The notes beneath the pieces were generated by a model. It had not been told where the DNA came from, ran no database searches, and worked only from the letters and a program-made list of their open reading frames with translations. DNA of 64,000 nt from contig OU342806.1 in assembly GCA_910591455.2 (NCBI GenBank), positions 15,895,841 through 15,959,840 on the forward strand. The letters run 5' to 3'. Positions within the stretch are counted from its first letter, which is position 1, and every line of letters starts with the position of its first letter. This DNA is from Pholis gunnellus (lineage: Eukaryota > Chordata > Actinopteri > Perciformes > Pholidae). Made by a program: the position numbers and the translations under genes. Positions 33,579 to 45,410 of this stretch are shown piece by piece.

Positions 33579-34957
33579 CACTAACTCTTGTTTACTAACA
33601 CAGTTTTTGGTTGTGTATGCAGTTCTGGCGGAAATTCAGTGCTGCACACCAATATTCTTTTTCTTCTTCATGTTGATGGAGGTTCTGTTGAAAATCAGCA
33701 CGATTTGTTTTTTTGTAATATAACTAACTCAACTTTTACCAGACCAATGAATGACCAATTAAACTAACGAGCTGTCAATAACACATCAAAAGGTGAAATC
33801 CAGGGAGGAGCGGCGTTCGACATTTGGAAATGTTTCTGTCTGAGACAAAAAGCAAAGGAGCAGTTTATTGGTTGTTTTTCAACACAATTAACACCTGTTG
33901 AGTTACAAGGTTCGAGTTTGCGGAACCTTAAAAGGATTTTGGATAATGTAAAAGCAGAGGGAGTACACTGGAAAAGTGGAAGACAGACCAACACTTCCCT
34001 TCTTGGTCAAGACAAACGTGTTAGTTCTGCTCTCAGTCTGGTTTTGCAGGTTAACGGTCAAAACTGAGTTTATGAAACCTTGATAATGGCAAATAGGAAG
34101 TGACACGAGTCATCTTGGAGGTTCCAAAGCATCAGTTACATTCCTGAGTCTGTCCTCAAATGTTTAGGAATATGTCCCTTTGCACTCTCAGATCTAGTGT
34201 TGCCAGATTAGAGCTAAACACACACACACAAACACACACAGTATATAGTCATGGTTTTAGAGCAAGTGACACATTATGCCGAGAAAAATCAGATCTGTCC
34301 ACACACTTTTTATATATTATATGTTGCCTTGATATACTAGCTGTGTATAGGTTTAATATACAATGTATTTTCTCATCATTTAATAATTTGATTGACTATT
34401 TGCAACAGGTGTGGTATGTATGCTTGTATATGCATTTTGGGTATTTAAGATGGTGACTCTCTGTGCATGTCAGAAGTCCGAGGAAGAGCCTGGTGCTTGA
34501 AACGTTACACAGCGATACAAATCCCTCTAACGGGAGCTAATTGGTGTGAAGATCTATCTGTTTAAATCATGCCAAAATTACAGAGCTACACATTGATATT
34601 TTGTCTTTTCATTGCCTGGCATGCAATATGACCGTATCAAATTACTTAAAACTACATTTTGCAGGTTATATTATGAATTCAAATAATTAATTTATTATAC
34701 TAAACCTGGATAAAGCATTTTGAAGTCCATTATTAAAGGAATGAGTTGCAATAACAGATTGAGAACACGTAGTAATGTTGTGAATTATCTGATCTCACCT
34801 GCCAATTGGGTTTCACAGTGTGTGAGCCTGGTTGCCGTGGTGATGCAAGTAATATTCTGCTTTGTGATAAATAATCCGACACCGATGAGCAGAAGATAAA
34901 GACACAAACAAGCAGGAAAAAAAGGTTTCACTAAGCGTATGAGTTGTTACGCAGGAG

Positions 34958-34969
34958 TATATATATATA

Positions 34970-35012
<43 letters not shown>

Positions 35013-35016
35013 ATAT
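34958..35016. repeat. (AT)n tract
   Basis: An almost pure TA/AT dinucleotide tract with a few interruptions (TCTA, TGTATGTA). Confidence 0.9.
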
Positions 35017-36800
35017 AAAATCCTGCGTGAATATATTACACTAGAAAATAAACATTTTACATTCAATTTTCTACAGTAGTAGGAGCCTTAGTTATTGCCG
35101 GTTTGTGCACATGAATAAATACCAATGTCCTGTTATATGAAAATACGAAGCCCACCCTCTGGAAAATAGGTGTAATTAAGTTCACAGCCTTCGCTCTAAT
35201 AAAACAAACAATACATTCTAAAGAAGTCTGTTTTCACAAAGAACATAAAATCATTTGTAAAAATAGTTGGAAAGAGATCAGCTCTGCAAAGATATTAACA
35301 TTCCCAGTTTGTTTTCTCTAAAAACTTAAAATCAAGGTGCAGTAATTCTACCAACGCCCCAAAAAACCCCCAAAAACCTGCACAGTGGCTTTTTATAGTA
35401 GCAAGCGAGGAGCAAAAAATGACAAAAATGCTAAAGTTTTTGATTTTGAAGATCGTACAATCCTTCAAATGATAAAGACCGTGTCACAATCTCATACTAC
35501 ATACCAACTGTAGACAGTATAATCTTAATACAGTAGTGTTACTTTGTTATAGTAACTGAAAATGGTGCATTATTTACGCCATGCAAATCCAATCAATTCC
35601 GCTTCACAAAGAGAATACTAAATGTTTGTCCTAAAATGTCATGTTTTTTGTATGTTTCTGATGCCAATTCACCACCATCCACCATTAATTACATTTGTTT
35701 CCAGATGTGGAAGACTCCATTTCAGGTGGTTTTTTTTGTGAGTAGTTTGAGTGCATTTTCTTTTGTCACTTTTGAAGTGCAAACGACAAACTCAAAACCT
35801 ACTTTGAGCCAGTATGTGGTATGAATTTGGGACAAACTTGCAGTCTGAAATCTTTTATGTGTTGATGGTACCTGGAAATGGAAGGAAAGCTGTTACAACA
35901 GATAGAAGAGAGTAGAGACTGGACTGCGCCCTAATATTTGGCTTAAATGTCAACAACCAAACCACCTAACTACATTTAAGTCAACACAATTTGATTCAAT
36001 ATTAATAAATTGCCTTGGAATATTATTATATTATATTACAAATATATAACGGTATAGAATAACAGATAAAAAAATCTGACACACAATAAATGTTTTCCTG
36101 TCATTCATGTAGTACAATACACTCATATTAGAGCTGGGGAAGGTCCATTAAATGTGATATTGTCTGTTACGCATGGCTTTATATATTCTGTATTACACAC
36201 TGTATTTACACCAGCCTTATACTTCCTGTCCAGTCTTTATAAAGAAGGGTCCATTCATTGAGGGAAGCTATTGTAAAGTCACCACAATTAAGGGCTTTGA
36301 TTGGTTCAGGCCCTTTTTGTACCTGATGTGCTCCCAAACCTTGGGATTGAAATGGCTGACACTTCCTACAGAAACAACATATCAGCACGCATAAACACAC
36401 ACGCATACATACATACATACATACAAACACACACACACACACACTACTTCACTATAAAAGAAACCTGGGCGATACCAGAAAAAGAGAAAAGACACTGAAG
36501 CGGGAACAAACGGATGTCAGTTCGACTGACTAATCAAAGCGTGAGTTTAAAAGGAGACAGAGAGTAAGACACCCGACTGTAAGACCAGTCCAACGACAGC
36601 TTCAGCAGGCAGAAAGACAGGTCACCTGGCTGCAGATACAAAAGCAGCTCATACGTACAGATACAGTATTATTTAGTTTACATTATATTAGAAAAAAATG
36701 TATAAGATAATATTACTTGATTACGGTTGAAACATTGACTGAGAAACAACAGTTTAAGATAAAGAGTTAAGGCTTGAACAAAAGCAACACTGTGTTTGTG

Positions 36801-36842
<42 letters not shown>

Positions 36843-37047
36843 TATAAATAAGTGCCAGGATCAAAGAGCACTATGGCTTGCTTTCATCTGAGCCATATGC
36901 AACCCCAACTTCTATTAAACTCAATACCTACAGTAGGGATGCAAAATGGCAGCCATAGAAAGGCCACTAGAGGGAGCTGTGACATCCGGCGGATGCTGTG
37001 TGTGCCTCCCTCCATAAGCTTTAGGCTTTACGGTGGTTTGGTTCATA

Positions 37048-37188
37048 CTAGAGCCTCTTTCTCTTAAAGTAGTCGGCGTACTGCCCTCCCAGGCCCTGGG
37101 AGTGCTGCCCGATGTAGGCGCCATCTGATGAGGTCACTTCCTGCACCGCCAGCTGAGGGTACTCCCTCTTATGGCCCCTCGTCTGGTT
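37048..37188 (-). CDS. raver2: raver2 last coding exon, C-terminal basic tail
   Basis: This exon encodes 46 residues and the TAG stop. It contains YIGQHSQGLGGQYADYFK and ends KRKRL, matching the conserved raver C-terminus (QHSQG...YLK(K/R)KR). The basic end is a likely nuclear localisation signal. The acceptor is cttcag before AACCAG, phase 0. The sequence is closer to the RAVER1 tail (GQHSQGLGG) than to the human RAVER2 tail (DQHSQGTGA). Confidence 0.92.
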   Translation of the reverse strand, partial: NQTRGHKREYPQLAVQEVTSSDGAYIGQHSQGLGGQYADYFKRKRL

Positions 37189-39023
37189 CTGAAGAGACAG
37201 AAGTGAGAAGAGAGGGATGAGTCAGAGGTGAAGAAACGGCAACGTCACAACACTTTCATGTCCGATGTCGTGTTTTTAGATTGTAATGTTGGAAACTTCA
37301 AATTTGAATTTATGATATTTATGTTTTGAACTGATTCAATATAGAGAGCAAAAAACATTTCTTTTAATTACAATGTTTTCATCACGACATTGGTTAACCT
37401 CCGAAAAACTGAAGATAAACTAAATGAAGAGATCGGGGGGAAAAATGGGAAAAATGGGACTAGTGCAAACATCCTGTTTCTAAATGAGGCTCTCTCCAGT
37501 GAGCGAGGGCCACAGAGGCTGTCTGTACAAACAGAATGTAAATCTTTCTAGAGGCGAGGCTTAGCTCAGCAGTCTGGATCCTGTCTGCTCTCGTTATTGT
37601 GCTCTCTTTCTCCCTCTGAATCTTTTCCTCTTCTTCTCATAACAGCTTTCACAGCCTTAAACTATGAGGACAAAGTTAAGGCTGTGCTGTGGCTCTATTG
37701 TCAGCCACACCTCAGAAACATGTAATAGAACATACTGATCCACTATCTCCATTGTCTTTAAGCAGCGGTTCCCAAACTTTGTGGATTGTCTAAATCAATG
37801 AGTACATGCGGGGTTATGAGCAGTTCAACCTAAGGATGTCAGTTTATTTGACCCGTAGCTAACCAGAAAAAAAAGTGACAAATGACGTCAAATTCAAAAA
37901 GGCGCTTTCCTTTTACTCCAGCACACTTTTCATTGACGCAATAAGCTTTGCCGTCGCATTTCGAAACGTTTTCAGTACTCATTTGTCTGCTTTCTCGTCT
38001 GCTCTGTAATTCGCTCTGACAGCGACACAGCTGGACAAGCACACGCTGTGTGCGAGCGTCCTGTCTGAAGTGAAAAGATCAATTGACCATGTTAAATTAA
38101 CATACAAAATGAATCGACCTATAAACCGAAATATGTAACCAGTCAAATATTATCTTGGTGGTTAACCCATTATGAGTTAACTGCAGACATCCCTATAGTT
38201 CAACCAACGAGTAACTGATTCAAATTTATATTAGACACCTGAATAGGTCACATTATCCAGTAATTAACAAGAAAAACAAGCAAACATTAGTGCAGAGTCT
38301 GAAAAATAAACAGAAGTGTGTGTGTCAAAAATGTTGTTTTTGGTTTCTTATTCAGTTCATCAACTCATAACCTCTCATCCACCAGAGTGGGTAAACAGCA
38401 TCAACAGCAAATGAAAATGGAGGCATATAAGAAAACAGTTACAACTTACAAAGTAAGACGTCTCATTAAAATATGATAAAATATACTAATAGAAACAGGA
38501 AACACCAGACAGTCTATAATATATACTATTTATAAATGAAGACATGGTTCTATAATAAAAAATCTCCAATAATTTATTTGTTTGTTGATTTTTTAAAATC
38601 TAAATCTCCAAAGTAGCTAGTAACTAAAGCTTTTAAATAAATGTAGTGAAGTAAAAAGCTCAATATTTGTCTTTAAATTGTATCTCAATATATACCTGAA
38701 ATAAATTAACTTTCCACCGCTGCTCACAGATAAATAAATAAATAAATAATAATAAAAGTGTTACAACCTGTATTAGAGTGTGTATTTTCTCTACTTACAT
38801 AGTAGTAGGTGTTCCAGTCAGTGGCGGCAGTGTGTGTGTGTGTGACAGGGCTTGGCGTGGCCGCCGCCGGGTGTGGCGCCCCGAGGAAACCGGGCATTAA
38901 AGGCAGGGTGCTGTAGGCTGGGAGCACGGCAGCAGCTGGCAGGACGGCCGGTGGAGGGGCGGTGCCGTTACCGACTGCGTGCAGAGAGACTCCTAGAGGC
39001 TTACACACATCTGCCTCCTAAAA

Positions 39024-39064
<41 letters not shown>

Positions 39065-39790
39065 AGGTGGTTGACTGTCTTAAAACTGCAGGTCAAGAAC
39101 GACACATTAAGGGAAATATTCCCCAAATCCCTTACATTTTAGGGTACATGTTGTTGACAAACTAACTGACTCACGTTCTATTATTTATTCATTCATTCTC
39201 TCTGCCCCAAGTGGGTATTATGAGACATACTGTCTCATCTTCTGTCTTCTGTAGTCTACCAGCCAAAACTAAATGCTACAATGTCATGTCAACATATTTT
39301 TAGTTCAGTTTAATACCAGGAAGAAACTTTATACCAGAACCATTGTATCATTTTCTCCAAGATATCATTTTCTCCACCGACAGTGAGCTCAGTAGACCAG
39401 AATGCAACTCTGGCTGCATCTTCAAGCAGACACTTCTCTCACACACACACACACACACACACACACAGCATCGGACTCCAGCAGGTGATACGCCTGGACC
39501 TGGCTGCTCAGGGTGTGTGGAGATGTCTGGTATCAGCTGCTGGGTGCAGAGTGATGCGGTCCGTCTAACAGGGTATCAGTGTCTTCAAAGAGAGGTCACA
39601 GACAAACCGCACGGAAATAACAGCGTGCCGCTCTGACGGCTGCATCTCAGATCATTTACACTGTGTCTGCAGGACACAATGTTGTTTTAAAGAGCTTCTG
39701 GTTTGTATGGATTAGCTATCATCGATCAAATGTTCTGATTGCTCGAAATAAATAAAGCTGTAATTAATAACTTGGTTGTGATCAGGCTTT

Positions 39791-39821
<31 letters not shown>

Positions 39822-40336
39822 ACCTTGCTGGCGTAGGCCTGGTTTGCTGTTGCAGGCTGGGAGTAGTACTGAGTGACCGCCTGCATGTAGGAACTGTAAT
39901 CCCCGTAGGTCGACACTGGAGGAGCCTAAAACACAGGTTAACAAAAGGTTAATTTACAAGTTCTGTTGGGCCCATTATTTAAAGTAATATTTAGTAGTAT
40001 ATATAAAGTATATAATGTTATTTTTTCTTTTATGTAAAGATCTAGGAATGTAGTCTATATCTATTACCCATAATTGAAGTTAAAAATAGAAACAAAAATT
40101 TGGCAAATTTCTTAAATTTCTCTTTATTTATATCTTCACTTCCTATAAGTTAGAAGATATTCTGAGCTGCCTTCACCATCAGAGGATCCTGTTTTCTGTG
40201 ATCTGAAGTGAACAATAGTGTCCTAAATGCGATGTGTTGAACATTGAACTCAACAAAAAAATTCATCCAATCTGCTACTTTTTGGTGAAAAAAAATGAAA
40301 TACGAAAATGGTGGCCATAATTTTGCAGTTACAATT

Positions 40337-40371
<35 letters not shown>

Positions 40372-43300
40372 CTGTGTGTGCTCCTTGCTGTAGTCTGTGG
40401 CCGTGTTGTCCTGTGGAGCAGCGGTGCCGTAGGCGTGAGCTTGTGCTTGATAGTGCTGGTACCACTGCTGCATGGCCTCCTATGATACACACAACGCAGC
40501 AAAAATCAGCTGCAGAGAAATGAATGTTTGCTCAGTAATTGTCTTCTCTTTGCTGATTTTTATTTCTGTCTTTCTTTGTCATGCGTTAACTTTTGTTCCT
40601 GGCGACGGCTCTCCTCTGTTCCTCTCGTCTTTCCAGACACATTAAACCGACCGTTTTATTGGTTGTCTAATCATGATTCATTTGTTTGGATGAGTAGATT
40701 GCAATTAACATTTAAAATTGGGTTTGCATCACACTGCAGATATCAGATGTGTCACTTGCTGCTGGAGGGAACATAACTACGACTAGAGCAGAGGAAGAAA
40801 GAAAGAGATGCAAACAAACAGCCAGTAGGGAGGCTTTGTGACTTGTTCAGAGTGGAGTGTTAAGAGCGACGAAGGGAACAGGGACAGATGGAAAGACTCA
40901 GTGCTGTGTGCCAAATTCTCTCTCATACTGTCTGTCCAAATATACATACTAATTCTCATCTCTTCCACCACCCTGCCTCCCATAGTTACAGCGCACTCTG
41001 TCACTTCTGTTCTCATCCATCTACTCATTATCTATCTATCCACCGATCATCTATGCAGCCCATCGTCCCCCTCTCTCACATTTTAGGCCAAGAAACACAA
41101 TCGTGAACTTCCATCCATCTATCACCGTATTTCTTCATTTGGATCACTGTTAAGTGTGTCTGTAGGAGCTATGGTACCTGTGTGTAGGCCTGGTTGTATT
41201 GGCTGTAGTCAGTGGAGGTATCGGTGCCGTATTGGGCTGTGGTTGTAGCTGCCGCGCTGTGGGAAAAGGAGCCGGAGCCCTGGGAGACGACGGGAGCTAC
41301 CGAGCTGCCGTACATCCCAGGCTGTCCTCCCTGGACTTTACTCCCCACTGACCCTGAGCAACAGTGGAGGAGGCACAGTGAGTTAGAAAGGGTCGTGGGT
41401 AATCACACTAACGTACACATTAACATTGCAAATTATCTCAAAGGACTACTCCAACAGAAATCCATCGGTTTGTGCCATTTGAAACTTGGCTCTGAGACTT
41501 TGGTAGCTTGCACCTTTATATTAACAAGAGTTAACCACTCCTGGAGCATCATCTCCCTTTTACAAAGTTGACCTGTATACAACCAAACAATCCTTGCTCT
41601 GCTTGGGGATGAGGCGTTGGTATGGCTCAGAAGCACTGCATTAGTATGTTAAATATGAGACCAGCAGCCAATAAGCTTAGCTTAGCATAAGGACTAGAAA
41701 CAGGGGGAAACAGCTCGCCCGAATGTCCACAAGCTAAACAATCTGCACCTCTAAAGCTTGCATAACAGAGGAAGCTAATAAACTCTGTAGAGACATCTTT
41801 AAATCCTACAGACAGTTAGTCTTTTATATTCCTATTTTATCAATAGAGGTGAAAGAGTTTGTATATAAACCAACCAAATGTGTTTCCTGTACATAAAATG
41901 AATTAAAAAATCAACTTGAACTGAGTAAGAATCTTTATACTTATATATAATATATAATATATAATAAGCTTTTACCAGATGGGCAAAAGTACTGAAAGAG
42001 CTACCTTTTTCTTGATTTGTAATTTTTTATTTTCTAAAGGATATTCACATTACATAGACAAAAGAAATGCATACTAGAAAACACAGAGTACAAATAAATT
42101 ATTGAATTACACATACAACAGAGGTGTTACAGAGGTGAACTGCAGAGCAACAAAGAGACAAGTTAAAACAAGACAAGTCAGTTGATTGGGAGTCCAATTT
42201 AGGATATAGTGGAATTTTCTTGATCAGTTCAACCACTTTTGGACCACTCGATGTTTCCAATCAGTGAACGAGCTACCTTAATGCCGCTGATTGCACATAC
42301 AATAGAATAAGATTATAAAAGGAGTATGCCTTCATTTGTTGTGCGTTTGTGTGCTCACCTTGCAGAACCACCCCCGGCATCACACTGGCCAGGTTCAGAT
42401 AAGGATTGGAGGGCAGTCTGACTTCTTTAGGAGGATCGCCCAACAGAGAGCCCTGACCACCGCTTACCTAACAAAAGAGAAACAGATTGAAATGGTTTTA
42501 TTACAGCAGGTTTTATTACAGCAGGTCAAAGAAAACCAACTTCACTCTTTAAGTTTCACGAACAATTGAATTACTGGTCCGTCTGAACTCTCAACCTCTG
42601 ATCCACAACTTTACACCCCTTTTATCTTCACTCTTAATTTGGATTTGGATTACAGCTGGGGATGCTAAAAACACAAAACCTTAGGCTATGCAACAGCAAA
42701 AGTGAATTTCATCTCAACCACAGCAACATACCGTGACGAAAGGATTTTAATGTAAAGATTCTGATGAAGTGCTGAAGAGGCAGTGGAAACCTGGGAGGAT
42801 TGTACTCTGTTTAATTACACTTTCCCTCCATTAAAGACACTTTAGAGAAGACAGCGCTGGGACTGGAATCCGTTCCCCTCAGAACTTTAGCCCTTTGATT
42901 ATCTTTGTACACGGACTTATTACAGATGATGATGTTAGCGTAGCAGCATTATATTTGCAACAGGCCGAGTCAAAAGACATGAAGAGGAGCAGGAAGGCAT
43001 ACAGTTTTTCAGTGTGTGCAGAAAGGTACATATGAGCAGGAAGGTAGACAGACAGAGACCTCATACTGTATTAGCAAACCAGGGTGAGAAAGAAGTGCAT
43101 TATTGGAATTGCCCAAAGAGAGAGCACTTAAGGGACCGAGGCTGTTCTTCATACGCTCACTGAATGTATGTTTTGAAGCCCTGATGAGGCTAAATCCGGA
43201 ATAAATATTCGTCTACAAGAGACAGATGGTTAAAAAAAGAGAGAAAGGACCGCAACAATCAATTCATTATGTTATTGATGGATCTGTTAATTATATTTTA

Positions 43301-45318
43301 AAATTGTGTTGTCTATAAAATGCCCCAAAATGTCTTGGTTTACAAGGAATTTGTTTGGTGCATACAATTAACCTATTAAGAGGAAATAGAAATACATAAT
43401 ATAGACTAGAAAAAATACTATTTGATATGAATATAATATGCAAAAGATAGCACAAAATATCAATATGTACATTATAACTTGCGTGTAATACTAGGACTAA
43501 AGCTCTACTCTGCAATAAGATAAATAATCATAAAACAACATAAACAAAACATAAAAAACAAATCACCAGCTGCTGAGGATGCAAACTTTTTGCATGTATC
43601 ACTCTTTGAGCACAATATCATGTATTTCAGTGAGCCATCACAAGCCGATTCAAGCCTTTTACAAGACTCTCGTTTTAAAACAGCTGAAAACATTGACGTC
43701 AGCAGGAGATGGCATTTTTCAATTGTCTTATGAAACTACACACTACAGTCGTCTAAATTAGCTAGCTTGTTGACAGATCTTTTTTCAGCTGTAGCGAAAC
43801 AGAAGTTTAAGGTGGATTTGCAAGATTGTTGATATTTCAACTCAACACCCAAACAACTATCCCCCTCCAGATGTATTGTCCCTCTCACTCCCACTGCCTT
43901 TTTCTGTGTACATCCATGGCCTTGCCCCTGTCCTGCAGGAGCAGAAATACCTCTTGCTGCCGATTGGCTGGAATTGTTTTGCATGGCTCGGTCCAATCAC
44001 TTTGTTTGTTTCCCATTTACAGAGCCAGGGCTGTGTATAAACTCCGGATATTTTTCAGCACACATCAGACCGCTACAGCAGATAACGACTCATGGAGACA
44101 TTCAGAACTGATAAAGAATAAGGTGAGATGCAGAAAAGCAGGAGCAGTAGGGCTACATTACTCAGTGGTGTGAATTTGCTGTGTATGCGTGTGTGTGAGC
44201 ATGCATGTGTGTGTGTGGATTTGTGCTCACCATGCTAGCCAGGGGGCAGCCATCGAGGCTGGTGTGCTGGCCTACTGACGTATAAACTCCTCCAGGGGGT
44301 TTAGGTGGAGGCGGCCCGAGGCCTGAGTTACTTATACCCAAGGAGTAGCTCTGTCCCTGTGGATGGGAGCTCATCATGGTCCCAGGAGGAGCTGGCTGCC
44401 TGTCAAAGGAGGCGGAGGAGGAAGCAGAAGGGTTTGTGGAGAAAGAATGGGTGCTGTTTTGTTCTCCCGCTCCACCTCGACCCTGGAGGTATGGCATCAC
44501 ACCTGCTGCCGATACCACTACTGTGGCATTGTGGGTGGACAATGGCACAGACTCCTGTCCCAACTCTGTAAGAGGAGAGGAAAGAGAACGAAATGAGCAG
44601 ACAGAGAACGAAAGGAAAGAGGAAGACATAGGACGGACATAACATACACAGAGGCATGGAAGACAAAGGAAAAGAGAAGGAAAAGATGAAAAACAATAGA
44701 AAAGAAAGGAGAAGAAAATAAATGAAGAGGAAAGCAAAAAGTGGAAGTAAACAAAGTAAAGATAAGGAAAGCAAAATATGTGAAAGACAAAAAAGCAGCA
44801 CAGAGGAACAACGTAAAGTGAAGGAAATTAAATGAAGGGAAGCGAAAGCAAGGAGAGCAGTGATAACAGATAAACGTGAAATGTTTTTTTTACTGATAAC
44901 TATCAACGTCTGCGTCTCGCCTGGACAGACACAAATCACTCAGACTGGCTGGAAACTGAGAGCTCAGCCCGACTGTCTCTGCAGAGCCAGTTGCAATATT
45001 TGAGAATGGGTTTCCTGCTCGTACAGCGTCACTTATCATGGTTATTTACAGCCCAGCACTTTGCTCCACACTTTCAATACTTCACTCACTCCAGGGTTTA
45101 ATAAACAAACATACACACACACACAAGCACAAAATACACATACAAACATTAAAGCACATCATTTAAAGAAGCACAAAAAGTGTTCACACAATCGCACTTA
45201 TTATGAATCCAATACTGCTGTGACAAATAGCCTCCACAGAACAATAAGAGAATCAACTCTAACGCGCCTGAAGCTAACAATCCCAGCAGACACATGCGCC
45301 GTTAAAAGCCTCACATTA

Positions 45319-45410
<92 letters not shown>

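Noticed and set aside
33300..33584. 94-aa open frame of HHLTMVL heptads (and LLDGAAP heptads on the other strand)
   Set aside because: It exists only because a 21-bp minisatellite keeps frame; no homology, no splice context, open on both strands.
34475..34520. Hammerhead-ribozyme-like string (GTCCGAGGAAGAGCC...GCTTGAAACG), as in Penelope-like elements
   Set aside because: The core needs CUGANGA but reads CCGAGGA, and I could not fold a convincing stem III followed by a cleavable UH.
37762..37790. hAT/Charlie-type terminal motif (CAGCGGTTCCCAAAC)
   Set aside because: Only one end is visible and no matching inverted end or 8-bp duplication was found, so no element is called.
44162..44939. Long Phe/Leu/Ser-rich frames on the - strand beyond the raver2 exon
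   Set aside because: They come from purine-rich intron DNA (GAAA/GGAA) upstream of a clear acceptor at 44565.
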